NCBI GenBank assembly: GCA_930367205.1
Contig: OV884013.1
Location: forward strand, 116,083,475 to 116,147,474
DNA: 64,000 nt
Direction: 5' to 3'
Origin: Acanthosoma haemorrhoidale
Lineage: Eukaryota > Arthropoda > Insecta > Hemiptera > Acanthosomatidae
The position numbers and the translations under genes were made by a program. Below the pieces are notes generated by a model that was not told the origin of the DNA, ran no database searches, and saw only the letters and a program-made list of their open reading frames with translations. Positions 36,502 through 46,845 of the stretch are shown in pieces (position 1 is the first letter of the stretch; each line of letters opens with the position of its first letter).

Positions 36502-38369
36502 TTTATTGTTATCAGTAAAAATAGTTCAAGATGACCAAGGTGGTTTAGAACCGTGTTTTTTAAAGCATCATTATTTTATTCATTCGTATAATGCTCTATC
36601 AATTGTCCACTTTATCTTATTATGTAATGTCTTAAAGTCTTTTAATATTCTCTTTATTACCACTTGCTATTTCCTGCTGTGCAATACATTTAATGAAGGC
36701 CGTTGGAGTCGGTACCGTTCAGAGAAAACTGTTCATACATTGTTACCTCTTCATTGTCCCATCGGCAGAAGTTTGCCGTTCTTCACCTTCAATATTATTT
36801 GAGAAATTGCTTGTTTTTATGAAGAATTTAAGACTTTTTGTACCTTCATAGCACACAGAAAGTAGTGCCAAGAATAATGTTTGACCATCTTACTTCTTAG
36901 AGGGCTGGTAGGTTATACTTGAAAACACTCAGGTCAGGTACCTGGCGCCTGCAGGTCACGCAATGATCAGCCATGCACAGCCGACTAACGGTATGTTGTT
37001 AGTACGACTGTCCGGTCTGTGTTCAAGTAGCCAATCATGGCGCCAGGCGCAATTGCAGGCCAAAGGTGAGAAGGTGTGAGGTCAGTACCATGGTATTACC
37101 GTTAGGTCCATCCTCCTACGGACAAGGGTACCTGACAGATTTACAGCGGTTAGGTGAGTTCGGAGAGGGTTCTTTGGGGTGGTGAAATGCGAACAGGTAT
37201 GTTTTAGACAATGAGACACTCCAGGACTAGAACCTACGCTCTGAACAAATGCAGGACTCCAAAGAAGGTCTTTTCTTATTAATGAACCCCACAAGAACAC
37301 TCGAAACAGCGACCATGGGGTCGGCCTATCACCAACAACCTTAACTGATGCTTTGATTAATCAACAGTGTTCTTCGTTTTTGGTTCCAACGCCGCGGGCT
37401 GAGTTACATTAAAACTGTGCTATCTTATAACAATGATGATTTAGAACAAGAAGTCGTATTTAAATAAAAATTATTGGGTAAGCCAGATAGTATTTTGCAT
37501 TAAATTTTTTTTACAAAGAACGTACATTCAACAAAATTTACCGCTGTATTTATTTTACCCCCGAAAATGGTCGAATTATTGCTAACTACTCACGCACTAG
37601 TTACGTAGGTTCATTCACCACTCACCTGAAACATAAAAACATAACCAATTATAGTCAGTTCCGAAATCAAGATAAAATCTATTTATATGAAAAATAATTT
37701 AATTCATTAAAACGTATATATGAATAGGTACGATCAATATTCTGCATATTATACTTTGTGCACCTTGTGGTCAAAGAATTCTTTGAGTTGCTAGGTTTGG
37801 CATGCTCTCACTCTGTTTCGCTTGACTGGATGAAGAAATATGTCTTCATTAAGATGATCATCAAATGTAAAAGCGAATACCCGATAAACCTTTTTCCCTA
37901 CCCTAATATCCAGACTTGTCTAGCCAAGATACATAGCTATTTATTTTTATTTGCCATTTGTAAATTTGACTGTTTCGCACAAGGAGGCAAGGACCAAATA
38001 GATAGTATTATGTATGAATTGTAAAGATATTCATTCTAGCAGTTTCCGATTGGCTGCTTCCTTCGCTTTTCGCTTATTCTTGAGGATAATGTCGAACAAG
38101 TTATCCGCTAATGCTTGTCAGTTGTACCCTGTACCTTGTACCCTTTTCCTTTCTTCCCTATTTCTCATTTGATTAACAAAACTATTATTTTTTTTTGGCC
38201 CTTTCTTCGCCTTCTTTACGACTTACATCAAGGAAAGCATTATTGGTCTTATCCATAACCATTAATTTAAGTTCTCATTGGTAACCAGATTTATATCCGC
38301 ATATATTTAATTCAAGTCATCAATTATATGATTCGTTGTAAATTGTTTGCTTAAGTTTCTCGCATTGCC
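36502..38369. other. Unassigned sequence, possible SINE-like segment
   Basis: Mostly AT-rich. The block 36930-37320 is GC-richer, and on the minus strand has gtaggttctagtcctgg near 37230, one mismatch from a polymerase III B box. It may be a SINE, but no A box or tail was identified. No coding evidence. Confidence 0.35.
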
Positions 38370-38595
38370 AGTTATATAATGCTATTATAATATATAATGC
38401 TAAAAGTAGAAGCAAGCCCCTTCTACTGTATTCCTGCCTCGGGACTTCATGGAAGTCACTGATGGCTCCTGTTATTTTTAAGTAAGCAACCCTCCTTACT
38501 TCCCTTACTCCCTACTTCCCAGAATCTTACCCTTTTCTTATACATATACGTCTCAGCTTTAGCACCAGATCCCACTTGTTCCCAGTATATAGTAA
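38370..38595 (+). mobile_element. LTR E fragment (copy E2)
   Basis: Begins AGTTATATAATGC and continues through gtagaagcaagcccc, tcactgatggctcctg, ttaagtaagcaacc and cccacttgttcc. It is then cut by LINE D3 at about 38596. It shares about 200 bp with E3, E5, E6 and E7. Confidence 0.85.
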
Positions 38596-38791
38596 AAATT
38601 ATTATAGAATTCAATATAGATTCTACAAATGAATCTATTTACAATTTATTCATTATATTGCCTGTAGCTTGGCTACAGTTTCTGATTCCTACACATTGTG
38701 ATCTGCATTGTACAAAAGTATAATGATGTACATTATACATTAATTTACTGAGCATTGTTCAAAAGTGATAGGGCTCACGATATTTATCATA
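38596..38791 (-). mobile_element. LINE D 3' UTR, variant subfamily (copy D3)
   Basis: Reverse match to D2 from its end to gtgagccctatc, including the 7-bp hairpin at 38662-38678. It lies between LTR E2 and E3, so it inserted into an E copy or between two. Confidence 0.85.
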
Positions 38792-39192
38792 AGTTATATA
38801 ATGCTAAGAATAATGTAATGCTAATGTTATATATAATGCTAAAAGTAGAAGCAAGCCCCTTCTAGTGTATACCTGCCTTGTGACTTCATGGAATACTGAT
38901 ATTTTTAAGTAAGCAACCTCATCCCTTCAAGAAATCCCTACTTCCCAGAACTACCGTCAACTTTAGTCCCGGACACCCCACTTGTTCCCAGACACTCATT
39001 CCTAAACCCTCAACCCAGTGTGTAGTAACATTACCCTTAATATTTGTATATACCAGAGTTTTGCTTGTACTTAATAATATATAAAAGGCAGATTGTAATT
39101 ATAGCACAATAAAGGAATTTAACTATAAAAAATAATAAAGCTTTTCTTTCTTTTCTTTTAAAAAGACTCTCCTCTACAAAGATTATTTAACT
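38792..39192 (+). mobile_element. LTR E, complete copy with inserted LINE C tail (E3)
   Basis: Runs from AGTTATATAATGC to GATTATTTAACT, inverted termini AGTTA/TAACT as in gypsy-class insect LTRs. A short gcagattgtaatt plus cacaataaa stretch at about 39089-39115 matches the LINE C 3' terminus and explains the length of 401 bp against about 312-340 bp for other copies. No target-site duplication seen. Confidence 0.8.
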
Positions 39193-39569
39193 GTCGTTAT
39201 AGTTGTGGATTATTTGATTTCATCTATTCATTGAGTAAACATAATAAGCCCTTTAGCGACGGTCTCGAACCCATATGCAATTACCCTGCCCTGGAAAGGG
39301 AGCCAGGATGACTGAATGGGCTGGTTGAGGCGACTCCTCGTTGACTAACAGGGAGAACTATTGACCGAAGGGACCTGTTGATTCTCAATGGGATAGAGTA
39401 GCACTTAGCCGATTTCTTGTCGAGGGGCTGTTACCCTTATACCCTTATACACCGTTACCTTTGAGTACTTAAACATGGCTCCTTTCGACAAGCATTCCGC
39501 ACTCTGCCAATACCTACACGAGAGACTCGAGATCAATGCTCATTACAGCCCTATGGTTAACACAAGACC
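39193..39569. other. Unassigned sequence
   Basis: Somewhat GC-richer than its surroundings; no gene, tRNA or shared repeat could be supported. Confidence 0.35.
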
Positions 39570-39784
39570 AGTTATATAATACTCATTATATCTTACATTT
39601 CCAGTAGAAACGTGTACCTCAGTTGAGACTTATGGTCCACTTGTTTTTTGTAGGTAACCATTTACTCCCCAAAAATCATACCCTTTACTGACCACCTGCT
39701 TAGGGCCAAAAAACCCCACTTGTGCCTAGTCATCCGCGACAGTATATTCTAACGCAGTAGCCTATCCCTTAATATTTTTATATT
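39570..39784 (+). mobile_element. Degenerate LTR E (copy E4)
   Basis: Starts AGTTATATAATAC and has weak matches to ccccacttgtgcctag and cccttaatattt before mariner A3 interrupts it in the TATA motif. Confidence 0.6.
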
Positions 39785-39888
39785 TAGGTCGAGTCAGAAG
39801 TAACTTCCGTTTTTTTTTATCAGACATTTATTTTGCTCTCATTAAATAAGAAAATTATATTAATTTTGATGATTGCAGGTCGCTTTTC
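39785..39888 (-). mobile_element. Mariner A 3' end fragment (copy A3)
   Basis: Reads taggtcgagtcagaagtaac, the 3' terminal repeat of mariner A, then the last ~80 bp of the deleted element (tttgctctcattaaataag, aattttgatgattgcagg). It stops at cttttcg, where repeat G starts. Confidence 0.85.
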
Positions 39889-40268
39889 GTTAAATTTAAA
39901 GGCTTTCTGCTGAATTTAAAGATACTATGGCTAAGTGGAATGGTAATTGATCATATGTTTAATTAAACAGCTGTTGATACAAAGGGATCATGGGAACGGG
40001 ATGACTCACAGCTGTTTTAAATTTCAAATCTCGAATTTTTGTTTATTCAATTTCTCTCACATCTCCCTTTAGCAATCCAGAGAGCCACGTAATGATATGG
40101 TCCATTCTTGTTCAGAACAGAAAACACCTTGCCCACAAGAACTTACCTACGTTGTAGATTGGTAATCATTTATGCAAATTAAAATTTGGCAAAAGTGTCT
40201 AGTACAATAATCTGTGATTTATGTCTGATTTCTATTTACAGTTAGTCAACTCATTTTTTTGTATGGAT
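39889..40268 (-). repeat. Dispersed repeat G, copy 2 (inverted)
   Basis: Reverse complement of 28152-28530 with few differences. It is sandwiched between two mariner A 3' ends (A3 and A4), both on the minus strand. Confidence 0.85.
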
Positions 40269-40269
40269 T

Positions 40270-40540
40270 TAGGTCGAGTCTTCCGTTTTTTATTTATTTT
40301 GCCCTCATTAAATAACAAAATTATATTAATTTTGATGATTGCAGGACGCTTTTCGTGGTGTTTCACTTGCACTCTTTGCAACTGCTGAACGTATCTATCC
40401 GCAGTAATCGTTACATTTGACTTGAACAACTCGTGGTGAATTATTCCTTGACAATCCCACCGTACACACAATAAAATCTTTTTGCCATGGATGTTTGCTT
40501 TCGGATCTGGTAGGGGTGGTTGATCCTAATCAAGCCACTG
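40270..40540 (-). mobile_element. Mariner A fragment (copy A4)
   Basis: From the 3' terminal repeat aggtcgagtcttccg through the shared deletion junction (ttatattaattttgatgattgcagg) to the codons of CVRWDCQGIIHHELFKSN and PDPKANIHGK. The 5' half is missing, replaced directly by LINE C4. The D-box region is absent as in A1 and A5. Confidence 0.9.
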
Positions 40541-40778
40541 TCCCTGACATGCGAAAGAGGAAGTCTTGGGAAGTCCCTCACGCTCCTTTGTCAGCCGCGT
40601 CACCGAATACGAGGTAAGCGGAGGCTGACCAAGAGCCACATACGCTCAGGACATGATTGGAGAAACCGGACATTGCCAGGACTCCACTGTTACGCATTTA
40701 TAACAGGACACGAGGCCACTGCCGTTTCAGTCTCCGAGGAGGATTATAGGGATGAGTGGTGCAGAATATTACATTAAC
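40541..40778 (-). mobile_element. LINE C fragment (copy C4)
   Basis: Reverse match to LINE C from the catgcgaaagaggaag motif to gggatgagtggtgcag. Its 3' UTR end is missing on the mariner side, unusual for a LINE copy, which normally loses its 5' end. A recombination or later insertion is implied. Confidence 0.8.
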
Positions 40779-41700
40779 TCAGAAATATTAGCAGCCTGTT
40801 TCCTCAGACAATCATCATAACACTGAAATTCCCCTACTTCACTATCTCTACCACCATTCCTCGATTTTTTTACATTGAGATAATGTACTTGTTGTGAGGA
40901 TAAAGAGTCCTTCATAAATAACATAAATATTTTTTATATTATATATATTTTAATATAAATAGTCACAAACTGTTGATAAAACTTGATGGAAAACCAAGAT
41001 GTTTTTTTTTTAAAAACCTATTTGCTATTGTCAGTAACGGTTTGGCAGTAACTTTATGGAACAGTTGTCGGTAGATGGAGAGATTGTAGCGATCTGGAGC
41101 GTAGAGTCGGTCGGACCACAGTTAATAGCTGCTGACCACATCCTACCTCTATTGCCTCTCACAGTGCTCAATGAATATCGGCCATTAGAGCAGGTATTCA
41201 CATCTGCTACCAGCATGCTACAACACTTAAATGCTAAGTCTAACGAGAGAGGTTCTACTAACCAATCGGCGGTGGTTAAGATAATATATATTTTAAAGCT
41301 GTATTCAACAACACAAAATATGTCAAACTATGTCTTGGAACAAGCACGAAAACCTAGAAAAGGTAATTTCCCTAATCTTATAACCTAATAACGAGGCTGT
41401 TAATTATATTATATATAAATAATTATATTAGAGAAATGCCGCTTGTAGAAGTTGTCTACTTAGCCACCTAGAGAGCTTCCTATCTTCAAAGATGGTAAAT
41501 TAAGCCACGGTAGGCCCCGACTTACTAAACACTTACTAACAGTAAAATACAGCGTATGCAACCATATTGGCTAGGTAAGCGAGAAAATTGCAAACTATTC
41601 ATGCCCCTTTTGTGTACACAACGTAATATATGCGCTCTAGAGAGACGGTGCGATCTCGGTAACCTCACGCAAACATCGTCTGCTGATCCTATAGCTGTGA
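40779..41700. other. Unassigned sequence with an ambiguous open segment
   Basis: 41031-41216 (minus) and 41056-41388 (plus) are both open and GC-richer than their surroundings. The minus frame includes NCGPTDSTLQIATISP, the plus frame starts MEQLSVDGEIVAIWS. Splice-like signals exist on both strands (plus GAGCAG|GTATTC), so I cannot choose and do not call a gene. Confidence 0.3.
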
Positions 41701-41744
41701 GGTAAAACATCGTATATATATATATACATATAATATTATTTAAT

Positions 41745-42575
41745 GTGATAAAATTACAATCTGCCCTATTAGGCAATAAGTAATTGAGATAAATGTTCTC
41801 ATTCATACCATATTTACAATATATCATTCACTCGCTCATTCATACAATATTTGCAAACAGCCCAGAGGCCTCCCAAGCCCACATGTTTGTCACCTCCCTC
41901 GCATGAGAAAATGGAAGTGGAGTCTTGGGAAGTACCCCACGCTCCTCCATCAGCTGCGTCACCGGATACGAGCCAGTGGAGGCTGACGAAGAGCGCGAGA
42001 GTCACAGACGCTCAGGACATGATTGGAGAAACTGGCTATTGCCAAGGCTCCCACTGTCACACATTTATAGCAGGTCACGAGGCCACTGCCGTTTCATTCT
42101 CCGAGGAGGATTATAGGGATGAGTGGTGCAGTGCAATGACTGTGCTACAGGATTAGGATGGTTGGATAGGTTACTATGGAATTTCATGATCTTAGAAGGT
42201 ATGAGTTCAAGAATGTAGGGTATATTAAGATCGTTATGAAGGTTTTTCTTGCTGACGTAATAAGGGGTATTTACTATTGTTCTCGGGACTTTTGATTAAA
42301 AGGATTGAATACGCTTGATGTTCGACTTTTTTGCTGTCCCCCAAAGCTCTATTCCGTATGCCCAGATTGGCTTAGGTATAACTTTTTTGATTAGTAATTT
42401 ATTTTCTATTAAGAGATGCCCTTTGAAGTAGTCTGCACAGTTGTCCAAAGCGTCTGTTTAGTTCTTGTCTTTTTAGTCTCGTATGTGGGTTCCAGGTCAG
42501 TCGTTTGTCGAGATGGAAGCCTAAGTACCGTACTGTCTCGGATACAGGGAGAGGAATAGTAAAACATCGTATAAA
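41745..42575 (-). mobile_element. Jockey-like LINE C, longest copy (C5)
   Basis: The only C copy with substantial reverse transcriptase sequence. The coding remnant is 42066-42575 and the 3' UTR is 41745-42065, ending with acttattgcc (as ggcaataagt), gcagattgt and an AT tail. It ties the short C fragments scattered through the window to a jockey-like non-LTR element. It is 5'-truncated and lies inside the possible intron 35911-43397. Confidence 0.85.
42066..42575 (-). pseudogene. Jockey-like reverse transcriptase C-terminus (C5)
   Basis: Reading right to left: VRYLGFHLDKRLTWNPHTR (thumb-side motif), a frame break near 42420, then PIWAYGIELWGTAKKSN with IKRIQSF, YYVSKKNLHNDLNIP, FHSNLSNHPNP and a final RRMKRQWPRDL before TAA at 42066. 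The order YLG-LD-RLTW, I-YGI-LWG, LH-DL-IP, NHPNP, RR-KR is the conserved end of jockey-clade polyproteins. Frameshifts and an internal TAA make it a relic. Confidence 0.85.
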
Positions 42576-43397
42576 TGAGCTTTTATGGCAGCTCTGTAGT
42601 CACTATTGATTATTTAATAAATAAATGAACAGGTTCGTTCAGAAAAAAACGCCAATAATAATTATTGCGTAGTTATTTTCTGAAACCTAGCACAACAATG
42701 CATATTTTAAATAATTGATATTGGTTCAAGACTCACAAAACTAAATATCAGTCAACTTTCGAGATCTACTAATCCAGGGATAAATCCCATTATTGCACAT
42801 TCTAAAATATTTATACTGCAACACCTTCAGTACAAATTTAAAACAATTTATAACCAATAATAACACAATAAAAATATTCTTATTTCAATATACAATACAT
42901 CTAGTCTAAAAAGAAAATACTAACATCATCACTCTGAATTATGAATAAATAAATAACTAGATGCGAATAGAAAAGTATTTCTTCATAATATATTTTATTC
43001 CCTAAACCATTATTGGTAATTAATCTGCGTTAGAAGTATTTTAAAGCAAGGATTATCAATGTATTTACAATTATCTATAAATTTTGTGATAGTTATTGGT
43101 TTGTCAAATATTATTATTTAGGTTTTTAAGCCTCTTTTGAAGAGGTGCTACTCCGAGTATGCAAGACTACTGATCCTCAGAAGGCATACATGAACGCCAC
43201 TGATTGAACAAAGGACCGCCCGTGACCCTCTTGTCAAAGTTCAAGATCGGGCCAGCAACGTTCCCGGGATAGCAGTGTTGACCCAAGCCGCAAGAACCAC
43301 ATGTTGGCCAAGCTGCAAGCCCAAGAGGTGAGTGGGTTAAGGACACGCCAGCAGGAGTGGGTGCTCCATTGTCTTAATAATTGTCTATGACACTTAC
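42576..43397. other. Unassigned AT-rich sequence (intron-like)
   Basis: No shared repeat or gene. The part 43130-43397 is GC-richer, directly downstream of the candidate exon's donor. Confidence 0.35.
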
Positions 43398-43544
43398 TGT
43401 TCACCTGCGAGAGAAGTGCCGTGTCACTTCGAGGAGAACAGATGTCTCTCTTGCGCAAGACGACAGTGTTGGCTGAGTGATATCTAAACTCATTCAGTAA
43501 TTCGTCGAGAGTTTCCTTCAAATTGCGTAATAAGCTCCCGGACT
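43398..43544 (-). CDS. Candidate internal coding exon, coiled-coil-like
   Basis: On the minus strand a T-rich tract leads to AACAACAAAG at 43545, and the exon then runs 147 bases to a strong donor (A|GTAAGT, 43397-43392). It enters and leaves in phase 1. The frame reads ESGSLLRNLKETLDELLNEF, then NTVVLRKRDICSPRSD and ALLSQVN, with regularly spaced Leu typical of a coiled coil. Joined in phase to 48061-48214, the Leu-rich register continues; joined to 35699-35910, the frame reaches a stop. Another acceptor (ATGAG at 43558) would give phase 0. No family recognised. Confidence 0.45.
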
Positions 43545-43689
43545 CTTTGTTGTTCAACTCATAAAAAACAAATAAATCCCGTATACATTTTTTTTAACAT
43601 CAAACCACTTAAGGTAGATGCTTTACTTTCCAACAAGTAAGTGTCTTTCACCTACCTGTCTGTATGTCTGGCGAATTCTACAATAAAAA

Positions 43690-44345
43690 TTTTTTTTCCA
43701 TAGCCCCTTTAAATTTACAGATAATTGTATGCAATTATAGATCCTCAGGCGAATCTATTTACAAATAATTTTTGTATTTCCTGTAGCACCGCTAAATTAC
43801 ATAAAAGGTTTTGTTATTTTATAAAAATTAAATAATGGGATAAACAAGAATTATGATACAGATTATACGTGGCTGGACTGACTAATAAAGGTGATGGGGC
43901 TCACCTTTTTGATCAAACTTAAAACTAACTTACATACAGTTCCCATCGAAGCGGGAAGGGTGGTAGGGTCATATTGTTAAACCCTGGGTTTGTCAGATGC
44001 TGCAACGAGTCAAAAAACTTGATGTGTCTCCGGCGGATGAACTCACCCACCGACGGACCACCAAGCAACGGGTGCGGGTCAGCGTTCTTCAACCTCTCGA
44101 GAGAGGTATGTCGGACCACTTTTCGCATGATCCCATTTTGGAAATGTTGGAGACATTTGGCTTTATTGTCAGTCAAGTAGGTAAATAGCTGGGCACCGTA
44201 CAGCAGAGCTGGCCGGAGGACACATCTATAGATCATCAGTTTGAGACGAAGCGACAGGTTGGGTGAAGTTAGCAGGTGCGATAGCCGGTAAGACCTGTGC
44301 CGTACTTTTCCTATTTTGTTACTAAAATGATTAGAGAAATGGAGA
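43690..44345 (-). mobile_element. Jockey-like LINE D, longest copy (D4)
   Basis: The 3' UTR (43690-43924) has the catagcccctttaaa end, the gatcctcaggcg motif and the hairpin core TAGC/GCTA. The coding tail lies at 43925-44345. It defines family D, whose UTR fragments occur at 21935, 34707, 38596, 45257 and 61469. 5'-truncated. Confidence 0.85.
43925..44345 (-). pseudogene. Jockey-like reverse transcriptase C-terminus (D4)
   Basis: The frame is open from upstream of 44236 (includes NKIGKVRHRSYRL) through LMIYRCVLRPALLYGAQLF, LQHFQNGIMRKVVRHTSL, RLKNADPHPLLGGPSVGEF, IRRRHIKFFDSLQHLTNPG and NMTLPPFP to TAG at 43925. The LRPALLYG box, the LQ-FQN segment and the IRRRHIKFFDSL helix are typical of the end of jockey-like polyproteins. 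Only about 140 of some 900 residues remain. Confidence 0.85.
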
Positions 44346-44507
44346 TTTTACTAAAGATATTTTTAAAGGAATATTCCACCATTTCCTGGATCACCTTACA
44401 AACGAGATTATTGGGAATATATAAGACATTCAACTTCAATATAAATATTACAAAACGTACATAAATGAAGGCGGTTCAAATATCACAGTATTTAAATACT
44501 GTCGTAG

Positions 44508-44687
44508 CATTTAATTTAATTTACTGTGTAAAACCCTAGTATTTAATTTACTGTGTATAACCCTAGTATTTAATTTACTGTGTATAACCCTAGTATTTAA
44601 TTTACTGTGTAAAACCCTGGTATTTAATTTACTGTGTATAACCCTAGTATTTAATTGACTGTGTAAAACCCTAGTATTTAATTTACT
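44508..44687. repeat. 27-bp tandem repeat
   Basis: About 6.7 copies of a unit with ccctagtatttaatttac and tgtgta, starts spaced exactly 27 bp (44521, 44548, 44575 and on). Copies differ at one or two bases. Noncoding minisatellite. Confidence 0.95.
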
Positions 44688-45256
44688 CCTGGCCGTTTCT
44701 ACCCCATTTTTCTTTTTAATTTAACCAATTTGTTTAATTGATATTCAGAGTCCTAGGCGATTTAAGAAATGAAATGAAACAGTTTTGGTCACCATACCAA
44801 GTATTAGAAAATAATTCAAGAAACAGAAAGTGTCTCTATATAAATACAAGTAAATGACTTTTTCCGTTTTTAATTACTTTCTGTAAATTAAATTACAAAT
44901 CCGTTTATAATAAATGTAATTCAATGTTCGTGACTAATTTCCAAACCTTGAGGTTAGCTATTACCAAATGCCTTAATAGAGCACTTGTGCTATATGCATG
45001 CATGGTGCATGGATGGCGTCATACTGCATCACCAGCATATCTTAATTGTGTTTATTTAATCAATACACGCTATCTGTATTTACAATGTTAACGATGTTAC
45101 TATTAAGATATTATCGTCTTAGTCAGTTGTTTGTATAGGAACTCGTGATGCAGATAAATGTAGTCATTACTAAGGGTCTGAAGGTGCAGTCTTTCCTTCT
45201 CGAAAACAATTACTATTTACTACTTTGTTGGAGTCGACAAGTTTGCCAATCTACTC
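44688..45256. other. Unassigned AT-rich sequence
   Basis: No supported feature. Confidence 0.4.
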
Positions 45257-45712
45257 TCGAGAGAGAGGTTAAAGAACGCTGAACGGGTGCAGGCGTTGCT
45301 TGGTGTGCCGTCGGTGGGTGAGTGTATCCGCCGGAGACACATCAAGTTCTTTGACTCGCTGCAGCACCTAACCAACCCAGTGTTTAACACTATGACCCCA
45401 CCACCCCTCCCGCATCGATGGCAACAGACTGTCGGGGAAAAATTAGGTTAAGAATTAGTATACAAGTTAGTTTTAAGTTTGATTAAAAAGGTGAGCCCCA
45501 TCACTTTTATTAGAGTCAGTTCAGTCCAGTCACGTATAATGTGTATCATTATATTTGTTTATTCCATTATATAATTTTTATAAAATAACAAAACCTGTAT
45601 ATAATGTAGCGACGCTACAGGAAATACAAAACTAATTTGTAAATAGATTCGCCTGAGGATCTATAATTGTATATAATTACCTGCTAATTAAGGGGCTATG
45701 AAGGAAAAAAAA
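45257..45712 (+). mobile_element. LINE D 3' end (copy D5)
   Basis: The coding tail is recognisable (cttggtgtgccgtcgg, then cgccggagacacatcaag, ttgactcgctgcagc) and matches the GGPSVGEF, IRRRHIKFFDSLQ part of D4. The UTR follows, with gtgagccccatcac, a hairpin at 45605-45619 (TGTAGC, GAC, GCTACA), the gatctataattg motif and aaggggctatgaagg before an A run. Confidence 0.85.
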
Positions 45713-46845
45713 TTGATGATCTAGAGCATGTTAACAATCTTTTACAGCAATGGAGGAAAAATAGGTAAATGTCAACCTCACACCACTGTCGCCATCTTGT
45801 TTAATATTATAAACCGGTCCACTGACTATTCAACTTGTTACATTCGGAATTCCTTTAATAGAATAACATTTTTAAAGTAAGATTAAATACATAAATAGTT
45901 ATAATGTATTGTAATTATTTACGGTAATAAAAATTTGAAGTCTATTTAGACACGAAAGGGAGAAGTTATTTATCACTAAAAGTTAGTAGTCAAGTGTTCT
46001 TGACTGATGAGCTTGATATTACGAGTTTTAGTCAAGATAATTGTTAACGCTAATCACGGCAAAGTTAACGTGGCAATGTGAAAACTCATTCACACTCGTA
46101 TGAATGTTGCTCGCAGAGCTGAGAATAAAGGTACTGCAAATCTGAAAAAGATCTTACCTCGGAATTTGAGATCTATGAATATTAGTAGGAAAATAGCAAT
46201 TAATTGAATTATTAATTAATGAGAAAAGTTTTAAGGATAATTGAGGATGTGCTAATTGATAACAGGCAGACTAATTTTTTTCCATCCTTTACACACTTTT
46301 CTTCCAGTTTGTTAACTCTGGGGATATGAGATAAAACCAAAGAGATACATGAATGTACCCGATTTATGAAACACTTCAAAGACAAAACTACCCGGTCACA
46401 TACCGGGATGCACACAAACACTTAACATAACTAGACTTTCTCCCGAGGCAGGCCCGTCAGCAATTGGACTGGGGGAAACCTCAACAGACTATTACAGGCA
46501 AGTATGGAATAATGTTTAAAATTTGTTAATAACCCACAAACTACTACGGATAGTAAGGAAATGAAAATAATTTTCAGGTCCATTCGTTGAAAATTCAGTT
46601 TGGAGGCCTAGAGCACGTTCATGTTTATATATTGCCAACACGTACACGCAGAGGGTCATCACAACGAACCACACTCGGCAACAAATCAAAGGGAAATCAG
46701 AAAATAAAATAGAAACAATAAAATTTGTAAACAAACCCAAACGTCACAATCATTATATTTTATTTGACCACATGTCATGCGCAGTAGATTTTCATGACGG
46801 TAACTTATTACTGAAAGCGCTCTGGAAAAGTAATCTATGTGGGCT
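45713..46845. other. Unassigned AT-rich sequence
   Basis: About 1.1 kb without recognised features. Minus-strand open frames at 46212-46421 and 46516-46740 have no signature. Confidence 0.4.

Noticed and set aside
36350..36802. 150-codon plus-strand ORF
   Set aside because: It reads through the LINE C3 3' UTR, which is noncoding in every copy, into AT-rich DNA with a hydrophobic composition expected by chance.
41031..41388. A host exon at 41.0-41.4 kb
   Set aside because: Open on both strands with splice-like signals on each; I could not decide the strand.
43405..43557. Alternative borders of the 43.4-kb exon (ATGAG acceptor, CAG|GTGAAC donor; phase 0 to 0)
   Set aside because: Kept as a possibility, but the 43398-43544 borders use the stronger GTAAGT donor and match the phases of both neighbouring candidate exons.
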